Source: Olleya sp. Hel_I_94 (GTDB lineage: Bacteria > Bacteroidota > Bacteroidia > Flavobacteriales > Flavobacteriaceae). From it: a DNA stretch of 64,000 nucleotides. The stretch lies in NCBI RefSeq assembly GCF_007827365.1, contig NZ_VISI01000002.1, forward strand, positions 1,927,001 through 1,991,000, given 5' to 3'. Position 1 is the first letter of the stretch. Each line of letters begins with the position of its first letter. The notes under the pieces are model-generated. The model had not been told where the DNA came from. It searched no databases and saw only the letters and a program-made list of their open reading frames with translations. The position numbers were made by a program, and so were the translations under genes. Of the stretch, positions 1 to 9,817 are shown one piece after another.

Positions 1-1
1 T

Positions 2-1954
2 GTAGAAATCTATGTAAACGGAATGATTGACTTTACAGGATGGAATTTACAAAGACAATCTAATGGTGGCGGATTTGGTTCTAACATGGACCTTTCCAGT
101 TTAGGTACACTTACTAATACTTTTGCATACATTACAAATGATGCAGCAGTTTTATCTACTGAATTTGGTATTACTACAAATGTTGTATCGAATTCTGGTA
201 TCAGCAGTAATGGTGATGATGGTTTTCAATTAGTGGACGCATCGATGACTGTTATAGATAGATTTGGAGAAGATGGTGTAGATGGATCAAATACAGCTTG
301 GGAACATGTAGACACTTATTATTACAGAGTTGATGGTATACCTGCCAATGCTGGAGTATTTGACCCATTAGATTTTACTTTTGGAACACAAAATCTATTA
401 GATGGTGAGGGTACTTGTAATGGAGGTGCTGCTTTAAGCACCATTGTACCATTTGGAAGTTATACAACTACAGTCAATACAACACCAACTGTAAATATTA
501 TTGGTAGTGTTTCTAGCCTAGATTATTTTGAGGGTAACGGTCCATCTACAGAACAATCTTTTAACGTATCTGGTTTAAATTTAACACAAGACATTACTGT
601 TACTGCTCCAGCAAACTTTGAAGTTGCAGATGCTGCTGCAGGACCTTATGGTTCATCTACGACTGTTTTTCAAATTGGTGGTACTGCCACAACAACAACT
701 GTATATGTTAGATTAACTTCGGAACTTAGCGCAAGCACTTATACAGGAGATATTACAGCTTCATCAATGGGTACAACTGATGCTACTTTAGCGTTAACAG
801 GAACAGTTAGTCCTGCTATACCTCAATTTAGTGTTTTTGGTACTCCAGACGCCTTAAATTATGCTGTTGGTTCTGGACCATCTAATGAGGACTCAATATC
901 TGTAGAAGGCTTATTTTTAACAAATGATATTACTGTTACTGCTCCAATAAATTTTGAAGTATCATTAACATCAGGAACAGGTTTTTCAAATTCTGTCACA
1001 GTACCTCAAGTTTCTGGTACAGTTGCAAACACTGAAGTATTTGTAAGATTAGCTTCTGGTTTATCTGTAAATAGTTACGCTGGAGATATTACAATATCTT
1101 CTGCTCCTGCTGCTAACCAAACAGTTGCAATTACTGGTAATGTATTTGGAGCTGCAACTAACGCTTTAGTTTTAGTTGGAGCCTATGATGGTCCTTTAAG
1201 TGGTGGTACACCAAAAGGTATTGAATTAATGGCATTAGCAGATATTTCTGATCTTAGTGTTTTCGGAATAAGCTCTGTAACCAATGGTGGTGGCTCTTCT
1301 GCTGGTAATGTTGAATATAATTTTCCTGCTGATGCAATAACTGCAGGAACTAGAATATTTTTAACAACTGATGCTACAAACTTTACAAGCTTTTTTGGTT
1401 TTGCACCAACTTACACTAATGCTGTTGTAGGTATTAATGGAGATGATGCAATTGAATTATACGAAGGAGCTACAATTATCGACACTTTTGGAACTGTTGA
1501 TTGTGATCCTAATGCTAGCGGAACGACATGTCCTGAATGGGATCATTTAGATGGTTGGGGTTACAGAGTAAATAATACTGGACCTGATGGAACATTTGTA
1601 TTAGCAAACTGGACTTTTAGTGGTGCTAACCAATTAGAAGGAGGTACAACTAATGATGCAACAACTGTACCTTACCCAATAGCAACTTATACTAACAACG
1701 CTTTATCAGTAGACACTTTTGACAAAGTTAACTTTAACATCTATCCAAATCCAACAAATTCAGGATTTGTAAACATTACAACTAAAGCAAATACTGCTGT
1801 TAATGTTACTGTATATGATGTATTAGGAAAGCAAGTTTTATCTAAAACACTTAACAACAATACATTAGACGTTACTAGTTTAACTACTGGTGTTTACATA
1901 TTAAAATTAAACCAAAACGGAACCTCTACTACTAAGCGATTAATAGTAGAATAA
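2..1954 (+). CDS. T9SS type A sorting-domain protein with two lamin-tail-like domains (5' end outside window)
   Basis: The reading frame is open from base 2 with no stop, so the N-terminus and signal peptide lie outside the window; the ATG at 23 is internal. The visible 650 residues show a lamin-tail-like (LTD) half (FTGWNL, then NGDDGFQLVD), two Ig-like repeats of about 95 residues that share the phrase DITVTAP-NFEV, a second LTD-like half (NGDDAIELYE, WDHLDGWGYRV), and a C-terminal T9SS type A sorting tail of about 75 residues starting at IYPNPTNSGF and ending in KRLIVE. Such proteins are exported by the Sec system and then by T9SS, and are attached to the cell surface or released. The order LTD-Ig-Ig-LTD looks like an internal duplication. 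Specific activity is unknown. A strong terminator follows. Confidence 0.9.
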   Translation, partial: VEIYVNGMIDFTGWNLQRQSNGGGFGSNMDLSSLGTLTNTFAYITNDAAVLSTEFGITTNVVSNSGISSNGDDGFQLVDASMTVIDRFGEDGVDGSNTAWEHVDTYYYRVDGIPANAGVFDPLDFTFGTQNLLDGEGTCNGGAALSTIVPFGSYTTTVNTTPTVNIIGSVSSLDYFEGNGPSTEQSFNVSGLNLTQDITVTAPANFEVADAAAGPYGSSTTVFQIGGTATTTTVYVRLTSELSASTYTGDITASSMGTTDATLALTGTVSPAIPQFSVFGTPDALNYAVGSGPSNEDSISVEGLFLTNDITVTAPINFEVSLTSGTGFSNSVTVPQVSGTVANTEVFVRLASGLSVNSYAGDITISSAPAANQTVAITGNVFGAATNALVLVGAYDGPLSGGTPKGIELMALADISDLSVFGISSVTNGGGSSAGNVEYNFPADAITAGTRIFLTTDATNFTSFFGFAPTYTNAVVGINGDDAIELYEGATIIDTFGTVDCDPNASGTTCPEWDHLDGWGYRVNNTGPDGTFVLANWTFSGANQLEGGTTNDATTVPYPIATYTNNALSVDTFDKVNFNIYPNPTNSGFVNITTKANTAVNVTVYDVLGKQVLSKTLNNNTLDVTSLTTGVYILKLNQNGTSTTKRLIVE

Positions 1955-1977
1955 TCCAATATTAAGGTATTGTTAAA

Positions 1978-2012
1978 AGAGTTATCTGTTATCAGATAAC
2001 TCTTTTTTTTTG
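1978..2012 (+). terminator. Intrinsic terminator after the first T9SS protein
   Basis: A perfect 11-bp stem (AGAGTTATCTG / CAGATAACTCT) with loop TTAT is followed by a run of nine T. Confidence 0.9.
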
Positions 2013-2014
2013 TA

Positions 2015-2022
2015 TAGATTTG
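2015..2022 (+). promoter_or_regulatory. Bacteroidetes -7 promoter element
   Basis: TAGATTTG matches the TAnnTTTG consensus and lies 26 bases before the ATG at 2048, directly after the preceding terminator. No good -33 TTTG at the usual spacing was seen. Confidence 0.55.
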
Positions 2023-2047
2023 AAGCTAAATTTAACAACACATTTAT

Positions 2048-2947
2048 ATGAAAAAAATTTACTTTTTACTTTTTACTTTAACTAGCGTCTTTACTGCAAG
2101 TGCTCAACTTCAAGCAGGAGATATAGCGTTTACTGGTTATAACTCTGATACTCCAGATAGTTTTTCTTTTGTAACTTTTGTAGATATGCCTGCAGGAACC
2201 CAAATAGAATTTACTGACAATGGTTGGCAAGCAGCAGGAGGTTTTAGAGCGAATGAAGGAACATTTGTTTGGACATCTCCTAATAGTGTTTTAACAGCTG
2301 GTACAGTTGTGACATTTACTGATATTGCAGCTGATGCAGTAACACACGGAACATACACAAATAGTAATGTTAATTTGTCTGCAAGTGGTGACCAAGTTTT
2401 TGCTTATGACCCAGGTAATGTACCTAACGGAACTAATGTCTCTGGTTTTTATGCTGGTATACAAATGAATGGTGATTGGGACTCAGATTCAACGAGTTCT
2501 AACACATCTGCATTACCAAGTACTGCTAATGCAAACTTTATAGCTTTAGACCCAGAAGCAGACAGTGGTTTTTATGATTGCTCAACTACTACTGGAGATG
2601 TAGATACATTAAAAGCTGCTATAAATAATCCTGCTAATTGGATTACTAGTCAAGCTTATCAAAACCTAACAGCTTGTACATTTGTTATTCCAACACTATC
2701 AACAACAACTTTTAAACAATCAGAATTCTCAGTATTCCCTAATCCAACGTCTAACGGATTTGTAAATATCAAAACTGCAAACAACCAGCCAGTTGCTGTT
2801 GTTGCTTATGATGTTTTAGGAAAGCAAGTATTAAACACAACATTAACGACTAGTCGTTTAAACGTGTCTAATTTAAAAGCTGGTGTTTACATTTTAAAAT
2901 TAACGCAAAATGGAGCGACTACTACTAAAAAATTAGTAATAGAATAA
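2048..2947 (+). CDS. T9SS type A sorting-domain protein, lamin-tail-like
   Basis: 299 residues. Residues 1-19 are a signal peptide (MKKIYFLLFTLTSVFTASA, cut before Q). The middle (about 20-215) starts with GDIAFTGYNSDTPDSFSFV, a lamin-tail-like module common in flavobacterial secreted proteins. The last 75 residues are a type A sorting tail (VFPNPTSNGFVNI to KKLVIE), closely similar to the tail of the gene upstream (shared YDVLGKQVL and GVYILKL). It has its own promoter and terminator, so it is a separate unit rather than an operon with its neighbour. Start ATG fits the signal peptide exactly. Activity is unknown. Confidence 0.88.
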   Translation: MKKIYFLLFTLTSVFTASAQLQAGDIAFTGYNSDTPDSFSFVTFVDMPAGTQIEFTDNGWQAAGGFRANEGTFVWTSPNSVLTAGTVVTFTDIAADAVTHGTYTNSNVNLSASGDQVFAYDPGNVPNGTNVSGFYAGIQMNGDWDSDSTSSNTSALPSTANANFIALDPEADSGFYDCSTTTGDVDTLKAAINNPANWITSQAYQNLTACTFVIPTLSTTTFKQSEFSVFPNPTSNGFVNIKTANNQPVAVVAYDVLGKQVLNTTLTTSRLNVSNLKAGVYILKLTQNGATTTKKLVIE

Positions 2948-2968
2948 GTTTTATTATACCTCACAAAA

Positions 2969-2998
2969 AAAGCGTTGCAATAGCAACGCTTTTTTTAT
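2969..2998 (+). terminator. Intrinsic terminator
   Basis: Stem AGCGTTGC / GCAACGCT with loop AATA, followed by seven T, just after the stop of the second T9SS cargo gene. Confidence 0.88.
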
Positions 2999-3004
2999 TT
3001 TATA

Positions 3005-3012
3005 TACTTTTG
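3005..3012 (+). promoter_or_regulatory. -7 promoter element that decides the start of the LuxE-like gene
   Basis: TACTTTTG matches TAnnTTTG exactly. It overlaps a possible GTG start at 3012, so translation more likely begins at the ATG at 3027, giving a very short leader. Confidence 0.6.
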
Positions 3013-3026
3013 TGTTTTACAATTTC

Positions 3027-4007
3027 ATGACTACGACTAAGGACATTTTTACAATTATAACTCCTGAGCAATTTAAGGCAAAAGCCTTAGAGGTGTTTCG
3101 TTTTCAGTTTGAAAACAATACAATCTATCGTTCGTTTTGCGACTTACTGTATATTAATCCAAGTGATATCTCAGACTTGCATGAGATTCCGTTTTTACCC
3201 ATACAATTTTTTAAATCTCATCAGGTATTAAGTACAACTAACCCTATTGAAACTACTTTTTCAAGTAGTGGTACTACAGGACAAATTACCAGTAAGCATT
3301 TGGTATCTGACTTAAGCGTGTATGAAACTAGTTTTAAATTAGGTTTTAAGCATTTTTATGGTAATGTAAAAGATTATACCATTTTAGCCTTATTACCTAA
3401 TTATTTAGAACGCGAAGGCTCCTCTTTAGTTTATATGGTAGACCATTTAATTAAAGACTCCAATAAGCCACAAAGTGGTTTTTACTTAAATAATTTAGAC
3501 CAATTAAAGGACACACTAATTGCATTGGATCATGCTGAAGAAAAGGTGCTACTTATTGGTGTATCCTTTGCGCTATTAGATTTAATAGATTTGCACACTT
3601 TTAACCTTAAACATACTATTATTATGGAAACTGGTGGTATGAAAGGACGTCGTAAAGAAGTGATAAGAGAAGAGTTACACAACACCTTAAAAGCAGGTTT
3701 TGGTGTGGATGCAATACATAGCGAGTATGGTATGACAGAGTTATTAAGCCAAGCATACTCCAAAGGACATGGTATTTTTAACTGTCCACCATGGATGCGT
3801 ATTTTAACTAGAGACACTGAAGATGCTTTAACCGTTTTTAATAGTGCTAAAACTGGTGGTATTAATGTTATTGATTTGGCAAATATAAATTCTTGTAGTT
3901 TTATTGCGACCCAAGATTTAGGTAAAGCACATGATAATGAGGACTTTGAAATTATTGGTCGCTTTGATAATAGTGATATTAGAGGCTGTAATTTAATGGT
4001 ATTGTAA
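3027..4007 (+). CDS. LuxE/PaaK-family acyl-protein synthetase-like enzyme
   Basis: 326 residues from the ATG at 3027; an upstream GTG in frame at 3012 overlaps the promoter. The adenylate-forming signature FSSSGTTGQITSKH lies near residue 82, and further family-like stretches are ETGGMKGRRKE and EYGMTELLSQAYS (near residue 237). Members of this family activate a carboxylic acid with ATP and hand the acyl group to a thiol; LuxE itself works in fatty-acid reduction for luminescence. No luxAB or luxC homologue lies in this window, so the substrate is unknown. The gene stands alone between terminators. In related bacteria such genes have been linked to surface lipid or polysaccharide work, but nothing here proves that. 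Confidence 0.75.
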   Translation: MTTTKDIFTIITPEQFKAKALEVFRFQFENNTIYRSFCDLLYINPSDISDLHEIPFLPIQFFKSHQVLSTTNPIETTFSSSGTTGQITSKHLVSDLSVYETSFKLGFKHFYGNVKDYTILALLPNYLEREGSSLVYMVDHLIKDSNKPQSGFYLNNLDQLKDTLIALDHAEEKVLLIGVSFALLDLIDLHTFNLKHTIIMETGGMKGRRKEVIREELHNTLKAGFGVDAIHSEYGMTELLSQAYSKGHGIFNCPPWMRILTRDTEDALTVFNSAKTGGINVIDLANINSCSFIATQDLGKAHDNEDFEIIGRFDNSDIRGCNLMVL

Positions 4008-4082
4008 GGACTTTAAAAAAGATACGACTAACCTAATATGAAAAAGAGAAATTAGTTTTTGGTTGGTTAACTGATTTCATAA

Positions 4083-4116
4083 AAAAAAGCCTGCTTATTT
4101 TAAGCAGGCTTTATTG
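4083..4116. terminator. Bidirectional terminator between the LuxE-like gene and tyrS
   Basis: Stem AAAGCCTGCTTA / TAAGCAGGCTTT with loop TTT, A-run on the left and T-rich on the right, placed between two convergent genes. Confidence 0.88.
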
Positions 4117-4155
4117 TTTACTATGGTATTTGAGATTTACAACCTAAGCAATTTT

Positions 4156-5466
4156 TTAGATAGCTTTAATAATAAAGGTCGTTTTTTTACCTCTGTTAAT
4201 TACAATGTACTTATCGTTAATTAAATCGTCTTTAGTAATTGTGTAATCCTCTGTTACTTTATCCTTGTTTACAGACACCGAGTTTTCTTTTAATGCACGA
4301 CGTGCTTCTCCATTACTGGCTAAAAAATCAGTTTCGGCAGCTAATACAGCAATCATGTCTAAACCAGCTTCGATTTTGTCCATAGACACTTCGGCTTGTG
4401 GAACACCTTCAAAAACATCTAAAAATAAATTTTCGTTTAGCTGCTTAATTTCATTTTTAAAATCTTTACTAAACAATATTCCCGATGCTTTTTCAGCATT
4501 TTCTAATTCTTCTTTACTATGTACAAAAGTAGTCACCTCTTCTGCTAATCGTTTTTGTAAGGCTCTAAAACCTGGATTTTCTTTATGTTCTGCAATTAAA
4601 GCCTCAATGGTATCTTTATCTAAAAAGGTGAAAATTTTGATGTACTTCTCTGCATCTTCGTCTGAGCTGTTTAGCCAAAACTGGTAGAATTTATATACAC
4701 TGGTTTTATCAGTATCTAACCAAACATTGCCACCTTCGCTTTTACCAAATTTACTTCCGTCTGCTTTTGTAATTAAAGGACAGGTCATCGCGTAAGCTTT
4801 AGCTGTGTCATCACCAACATTCATACGTCTTACTAATTCTGTTCCTGTGGTGATGTTTCCCCACTGATCACTTCCACCCATTTGTAATTTACAATTTAGG
4901 TTTTTGTGTAAATGGTAAAAATCGTATCCTTGGATTAATTGGTAAGTAAACTCAGTAAAACTCATACCTACATTACCTTCTTCTCCCGACAGACGTTTTT
5001 TAACGCTATCCTTAGCCATCATGTAGTTTACAGTAATACGTTTACCAACATCACGCGCAAAATCTATAAATGAAAACGATTTCATCCAATCATAATTATT
5101 AACTAAAACTGGTGCGTTTTTATCGTTAGAGTTAAAGTCTAAAAAACGAGACAATACAGACTTAATACCTGCTACGTTATGGTTAAGTGTGGCTTCGTCC
5201 AACAAATTACGCTCGTCACTTTTACCAGAAGGATCTCCAATCATACCTGTTGCTCCACCTACTAAAGCTACGGGTTTATGTCCTGCTTTTTTTAAATGTA
5301 CTAGCAATATTATTGGTACTAAACTACCTATGTGTAACGAGTCTGATGTTGGGTCAAAACCAATATAGGCTGTGGTCATCTCTTTATCCAGTTGCGCTTC
5401 GGTTCCTGGCATGATATCGTGTACCATCCCTCTCCATCTTAATTCTTCTACAAATGCATTAGCCAT
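4156..5466 (-). CDS. tyrS: Tyrosine--tRNA ligase
   Basis: 436 residues, full length for bacterial class I TyrRS. It charges tRNA-Tyr in the cytoplasm. The HIGH-type motif is HIGS at residues 45-48, the GGSDQWGN tRNA/tyrosine pocket motif follows near 200, and the KMSKS-type motif is KFGKS near 240, the usual TyrS form. The C-terminal 60 residues look like an S4 RNA-binding domain ([13 protein letters not shown], then YIVINRGKK). The gene has its own promoter and ends at the shared terminator. Confidence 0.98.
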   Translation of the reverse strand: MANAFVEELRWRGMVHDIMPGTEAQLDKEMTTAYIGFDPTSDSLHIGSLVPIILLVHLKKAGHKPVALVGGATGMIGDPSGKSDERNLLDEATLNHNVAGIKSVLSRFLDFNSNDKNAPVLVNNYDWMKSFSFIDFARDVGKRITVNYMMAKDSVKKRLSGEEGNVGMSFTEFTYQLIQGYDFYHLHKNLNCKLQMGGSDQWGNITTGTELVRRMNVGDDTAKAYAMTCPLITKADGSKFGKSEGGNVWLDTDKTSVYKFYQFWLNSSDEDAEKYIKIFTFLDKDTIEALIAEHKENPGFRALQKRLAEEVTTFVHSKEELENAEKASGILFSKDFKNEIKQLNENLFLDVFEGVPQAEVSMDKIEAGLDMIAVLAAETDFLASNGEARRALKENSVSVNKDKVTEDYTITKDDLINDKYIVINRGKKTTFIIKAI

Positions 5467-5493
5467 TTTAGTGTGGTTTTATTATTGAAGACG

Positions 5494-5501
5494 CAAAGAT
5501 A
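5494..5501 (-). promoter_or_regulatory. -7 element of the tyrS promoter
   Basis: On the minus strand TATCTTTG, an exact TAnnTTTG match, 28 bases before the tyrS ATG. Confidence 0.65.
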
Positions 5502-5553
5502 AAAATCGTGCCATAAACTACATACAATATCTAATATTTATTACCTTAGAGGT

Positions 5554-6573
5554 ATGATTTTAGTTACAGGAGGAACAGGCTTGGTTGGTGCACACTTATT
5601 GTTTAATTTATTAAATGAAAACCAATCTGTACGTGCTATTTATAGAAATGAAAAAAAGTTTGAAACCGTTAAACGCATTTTTAGCTATTATACTGACACA
5701 CCTGATGTCCTTTTTAGCAAAATTGATTGGGTAAAAGCCGACTTAAACGATATACCAGATTTAACTGACGCTTTTAATGGCATTACCCATGTTTATCATT
5801 GTGCTGCTTTTGTGTCTTTTGAACCTAATAAGTTTGAACTACTTAGAAAAACTAATATTGAAGGGACAGCAAATATTGTTAACCAATGTTTATCTAATCA
5901 GGTAATAAAACTATGCTATGTCAGCTCCATTGCTGCTATTGGTACACCAACTAATAATGCACAATTAATTACTGAAGATACGGATTGGAATCAGGAATTT
6001 GACAATAGTGTTTATGCTATAACCAAGTATGGTGCAGAGCTTGAAGTTTGGCGTGGTACACAAGAAGGCTTGGATGCTGTTATTGTAAATCCTGGAATTA
6101 TAATTGGTCCTGGAATATGGAATTATGGTAGTGGATCGCTTATTACTATGATAAATAAAGGCATGACCTATTACACTACGGGAAGTACAGGTTACGTGGA
6201 TGTTAATGATGTTGTAAGTTGTATGGTTACACTTATGAAAAGCAACATTATTAATGAACGCTACATACTGGTATCTGAAAACTTAAGCTTTAAAGACTTT
6301 ATTTACAAAACTGCCAACTACCTAAATGTAGTCCCTCCAAAAAAGAAAGCCACAAAACTACTATTAGCTTTAGGTTGGCGATTGGATTGGATAAAACAGA
6401 AACTTACTGGTAAACGACGCTTGTTGTCTAAACAAACAGCACATTCGACTTTGTCCCAAAGTCAATTTAGTAATAGTAAAATTACAACTGCTATAGATTA
6501 TAATTTTACAAGTATAGACATTAGTTTAAAACAAACTACTTTGGCGTTTGCACGCGATCAAGCTTTTGTTTAA
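5554..6573 (+). CDS. Extended SDR family NAD-dependent epimerase/reductase
   Basis: 339 residues. N-terminal Rossmann motif TGGTGLVGAHL (residues 5-15) binds NAD(P). The catalytic YxxxK is YAITK at about residues 154-158, with an upstream serine in YVSSIAAIG. The sequence resembles dihydroflavonol-4-reductase and 3-beta-hydroxysteroid dehydrogenase-like extended SDRs, for which the substrate cannot be read from sequence. It is divergent from tyrS. The last 38 bases overlap the end of the convergent DUF4296 gene, so the two 3' ends are antisense to each other. Confidence 0.9.
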   Translation: MILVTGGTGLVGAHLLFNLLNENQSVRAIYRNEKKFETVKRIFSYYTDTPDVLFSKIDWVKADLNDIPDLTDAFNGITHVYHCAAFVSFEPNKFELLRKTNIEGTANIVNQCLSNQVIKLCYVSSIAAIGTPTNNAQLITEDTDWNQEFDNSVYAITKYGAELEVWRGTQEGLDAVIVNPGIIIGPGIWNYGSGSLITMINKGMTYYTTGSTGYVDVNDVVSCMVTLMKSNIINERYILVSENLSFKDFIYKTANYLNVVPPKKKATKLLLALGWRLDWIKQKLTGKRRLLSKQTAHSTLSQSQFSNSKITTAIDYNFTSIDISLKQTTLAFARDQAFV

Positions 6574-6964
6574 CCGTTTCTTTTAATTCTTTTTGTTTGA
6601 TTTTGTCTTCCTTTTTCTCTTCGGCTTTATAAAAAGTCCTTAAACTTTCTAGACTATCTCTAACATCCTTATATATTTGAGAATATTCATCTATGTCATA
6701 TGCATAGTAGTTATTACTGTCTGCAAATATGGTACTGTCAATTTTATGTTTTCTGTAAACAAATGTATCAGGTACTATCCCTTTATTTTCTAGCTCACGT
6801 TTATTAATTCCTTTAGCAGAAGACACTAATGCTAATTCTACCAGAACATCTACCATTTTATCCTTACTCATTAAATTTTCAGGTTTTTTTGGTTTTTCAA
6901 TTCCGTAACAAGACACAAATAACAAGGTTATAAATATGTATATTACAATGTTCTGTTTTAACAT
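6536..6964 (-). CDS. DUF4296 lipoprotein
   Basis: 142 residues. A signal peptide with lipobox ends in FVSC (Cys19), so it should be a lipoprotein. The body matches the Bacteroidota DUF4296 pattern (DKMVDVLVELAL; YRKHKIDSTIFADSNNYYA), and the C-terminus is a charged, probably coiled-coil segment rich in K and E. It is the last gene of the glycosyltransferase-pyrC-DUF4296 run, 2 bases after pyrC. No function is known for the family. Its 3' end overlaps the SDR gene by 38 bases. Confidence 0.88.
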   Translation of the reverse strand: MLKQNIVIYIFITLLFVSCYGIEKPKKPENLMSKDKMVDVLVELALVSSAKGINKRELENKGIVPDTFVYRKHKIDSTIFADSNNYYAYDIDEYSQIYKDVRDSLESLRTFYKAEEKKEDKIKQKELKETVKQKLDRVQTPK

Positions 6965-6966
6965 AA

Positions 6967-8313
6967 CTATCTATTAAAGGTTAAGCGTTGTGCGTAGTTA
7001 GTATCATAAAACTTAAAGTTTTTATAAGCTAAACCACCATTTACAAACGTATGAGTAATCCTAGATTTAAATGTTGTACCCTCAAAAGGAGACCATCCAC
7101 ATTTATATAAAATATTATCCTTTTTAACAGTCCAAGGGTTGTTTAAATCTACAACAACTAGGTCTGCAAAATAGCCTTCTCTGATATATCCACGTTTTTC
7201 TACTTCAAATAAAATAGCTGGATTATGGCAAAATTTTTCTACAATCTTCTCAATAGAGATATCACCATCATGATACATTTCTAGCAATGCTGGTAATGCA
7301 TGCTGTACTAAAGGACCTCCAGATGGTGCAGATGTGTATACGTTTGATTTTTCTTCAAAGGTATGTGGTGCATGATCTGTAGCAATAACGTCTATCTTGT
7401 CATCTAACAAGGCTTTAAGTAGTTGCTCGCGATCTTTTTCGGTTTTAACCGCAGGATTCCATTTAATTAGCGTGCCTTTCTCGTCATAATCTTTATCGCT
7501 AAACCACAGGTGATGTATACAAACCTCTGCAGTAATTTTTTTATCTTTTAAAGGTACTTTATTGTCAAACAATTCGGTTTCCTTACCTGTAGATAAATGA
7601 AACACATGTAAACGTGCTCCTGTCTTTTTAGCTAATTCTATAGCTTTAGAAGAAGAAATATAGCATGCTTCCTCACTTCTAATTATAGGATGAAAATTTA
7701 CAGGAATGTCATCTCCATAACGTTCCTTATAAATATCTAAGTTTTTTTGGATGGTTGCTTCGTCCTCACAATGCACAGAAATTAATAAATCTGTACTGTT
7801 AAATATTTTTTCTAAAACCTCTGGATTATCAACAAGCATATTACCCGTTGACGATCCTAAAAATAGTTTTAGACCTGCAACTTCCTTTTTATTTACTTTT
7901 AAAATTTCTTCTAAATTGTCATTAGTACCACCAAACATAAAGGAATAGTTAGCCCATGATTTTTTAGCAGCAATTGCAAATTTCTCGTCTAGCTTTTCAA
8001 TAGTTGTTGTTTGTGGATTAGTGTTTGGCATCTCGATAAAAGAGGTAATTCCACCAGCAATAGCAGCTCTAGACTCAGTCTCTATATTTGCTTTGTGCGT
8101 TAATCCTGGTTCTCTAAAATGCACTTGATCATCAATTGCTCCTGGAATGACATATTTACCCTCTGCGTCAAAAACATTAACATCTGCAGATTTTGGGCTA
8201 ATAGAATGGTCTATTTTTGTAATAAACTGACCTTCGATTAATATATCACCATTAAAAATTGTGCCTTCATTAACGATTTTTGCATTTTTAATAAGTGTCT
8301 TCTTGTTTTGCAT
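6967..8313 (-). CDS. pyrC: Dihydroorotase (class I type)
   Basis: 448 residues, the third step of pyrimidine synthesis: cyclisation of carbamoyl aspartate to dihydroorotate. The amidohydrolase metal region near the N-terminus reads [15 protein letters not shown] (residues 61-75), so the usual HxH pair is QxH; later metal and substrate motifs [18 protein letters not shown] and [13 protein letters not shown] are present. A missing first His is, to my knowledge, common in Bacteroidota members of this clade. It sits between the glycosyltransferase and the DUF4296 gene with 2-base gaps, so it is clearly co-transcribed. Confidence 0.93.
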   Translation of the reverse strand: MQNKKTLIKNAKIVNEGTIFNGDILIEGQFITKIDHSISPKSADVNVFDAEGKYVIPGAIDDQVHFREPGLTHKANIETESRAAIAGGITSFIEMPNTNPQTTTIEKLDEKFAIAAKKSWANYSFMFGGTNDNLEEILKVNKKEVAGLKLFLGSSTGNMLVDNPEVLEKIFNSTDLLISVHCEDEATIQKNLDIYKERYGDDIPVNFHPIIRSEEACYISSSKAIELAKKTGARLHVFHLSTGKETELFDNKVPLKDKKITAEVCIHHLWFSDKDYDEKGTLIKWNPAVKTEKDREQLLKALLDDKIDVIATDHAPHTFEEKSNVYTSAPSGGPLVQHALPALLEMYHDGDISIEKIVEKFCHNPAILFEVEKRGYIREGYFADLVVVDLNNPWTVKKDNILYKCGWSPFEGTTFKSRITHTFVNGGLAYKNFKFYDTNYAQRLTFNR

Positions 8314-8315
8314 TA

Positions 8316-9044
8316 TTAATTGGATTTGAATAAACTTTTAATTTTCATACTTATAACACCAAATATAGCTTCGGATATTATACTTGAGCTTAATTTAGAT
8401 TCTCCTTTTGTTCTGTCAGTAAATATGACTGGGACTTCTACTAATTTAAACTTTTTTAAATACGCCTTAAATTTCATTTCTATTTGAAACGCGTAGCCAA
8501 CAAACTTTATTTGATCTAAGTTTAGTTGCTCTAAAACCTGTCTTTTGTAACATATAAAACCTGCAGTAGCGTCTTTAACACGCATACCTGTAATTAATCT
8601 TACATAAATAGAAGCACCATAAGACAATATTACACGACCTAGAGGCCAATTGACTACATTGACACCTTTTACATAACGCGACCCTATGGCTAAGTCTGCA
8701 TTGTCTAAACGACAAGCATCATACAAACGTATTAAATCTGTTGGGTTATGAGAAAAATCTGCATCCATCTCAAAAATATATTGGTAGTGCTTTTTTAAAG
8801 CCCATTTAAAACCATGTATATACGCAGTACCTAACCCAGATTTTTCTTTTCTAACTTCTAAAAATAGCTTATTGTCAAACTCTGCTTGTAATGCTTTAAC
8901 CTTAACAGCGGTTTGATCTGGCGAATTATCGTCCACCACTAACACATCAAATGCTTTAGGAAGTGCAAACACTGCACTTAAAATAGCTTCTATATTCTCA
9001 ATTTCGTTGTATGTTGGTATTATAACAACAGCGTCTTGCATCAA
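8316..9044 (-). CDS. Polyprenol monophosphomannose synthase-like family 2 glycosyltransferase
   Basis: 242 residues. GT-A fold glycosyltransferase similar to Dpm1: nucleotide motif [10 protein letters not shown] near residue 35, the DxD in [10 protein letters not shown] near 90, and the Dpm1-like sequence [17 protein letters not shown] with TAGFICYKR. There is no C-terminal membrane anchor domain, so it is the short form. Expected to move a sugar from a nucleotide sugar to a lipid phosphate at the inner membrane. First gene of the run with pyrC. Either of two adjacent ATGs could be the start. Confidence 0.9.
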   Translation of the reverse strand: MMQDAVVIIPTYNEIENIEAILSAVFALPKAFDVLVVDDNSPDQTAVKVKALQAEFDNKLFLEVRKEKSGLGTAYIHGFKWALKKHYQYIFEMDADFSHNPTDLIRLYDACRLDNADLAIGSRYVKGVNVVNWPLGRVILSYGASIYVRLITGMRVKDATAGFICYKRQVLEQLNLDQIKFVGYAFQIEMKFKAYLKKFKLVEVPVIFTDRTKGESKLSSSIISEAIFGVISMKIKSLFKSN

Positions 9045-9062
9045 TACTAATTAAAATTTAGG

Positions 9063-9070
9063 CAAATGTA
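9063..9070 (-). promoter_or_regulatory. -7 element of the glycosyltransferase-pyrC operon
   Basis: Minus-strand TACATTTG, exact consensus, 19 bases before the ATG at 9044. Confidence 0.6.
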
Positions 9071-9149
9071 CATTTTTATAAAATTACTTAATTATAAAAA
9101 TTACTTAATTATTAGACGATTTACTATTAAAAAATAATAATTTTATGCC

Positions 9150-9800
9150 ATGCTAAGAGACCTATATACTGTAGATATTTTAACCCTAACTTTTATAGGT
9201 TGCCTAATTATTGTAGCGCTATCTAAGACATTATTTACTAAAAGGTTTAATGAGTTTATCTTACTATTATTTAACTCCAGACATACTAACCTATATATAA
9301 AGGAACAGCGCTTTTTTGATTTATTTGAAGGTTTGTTGTTTTTAAACTTTATACTAAACTTAGGACTTTTACTGCACACCTATTTAAATGAGCAATCCTT
9401 AAACAGGTTACCACAAGTAGACGTCTTTAAATACGCTTTACTTATTGGGTTATTTTTAATATTAAAAGTGCTTTTTGAAAGATTATTATCAAGCGTATTG
9501 GATATAGAGCCTATTATAGATAAGTATATTTTTGAAAAAACTAGCTTTCAAAACTTTGTAGGATTAGTACTTCTACCAATAAATGCTTTACTAATCTATA
9601 CATTAACACCTAACCAAACCCTATTAATTACACTGCTTGCCATCCTTTTAGCTTTGCAATTTTTTGGCTTGTTTTTATTTATTAAGAATAATCTTAATGT
9701 CTTTAGAAAGAGCTTGTTTTATTTTATTTTGTATCTTTGCACTCTCGAAATTGCACCTTATGTTGTTTTATATAAAATTATAACAACTAATTGGGTCTAA
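9150..9800 (+). CDS. DUF4271 integral membrane protein
   Basis: 216 residues with about six hydrophobic segments (near 10-25, 60-80, 90-110, 130-150, 155-175, 185-205). The pattern fits DUF4271, a Bacteroidota membrane family that is regularly found directly upstream of hemD, as here. No catalytic residues can be named. The final 70 bases contain a good promoter for hemD. Confidence 0.88.
   Translation: MLRDLYTVDILTLTFIGCLIIVALSKTLFTKRFNEFILLLFNSRHTNLYIKEQRFFDLFEGLLFLNFILNLGLLLHTYLNEQSLNRLPQVDVFKYALLIGLFLILKVLFERLLSSVLDIEPIIDKYIFEKTSFQNFVGLVLLPINALLIYTLTPNQTLLITLLAILLALQFFGLFLFIKNNLNVFRKSLFYFILYLCTLEIAPYVVLYKIITTNWV
9732..9739 (+). promoter_or_regulatory. Internal -7 promoter element for hemD
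   Basis: TATCTTTG, exact TAnnTTTG, inside the 3' end of the DUF4271 gene and 79 bases before the hemD ATG. TTG at 9714 is a weak -33 candidate with a short spacer. Confidence 0.5.
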
Positions 9801-9817
9801 ATAAAATTATACAACTT

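Noticed and set aside
23..1954. ATG at 23 as the true start of the first gene
   Set aside because: The frame is open to the window edge and the protein would lack a signal peptide and the start of its first domain.
4265..4687. 140-residue plus frame inside tyrS
   Set aside because: Antisense shadow of a clear housekeeping gene.
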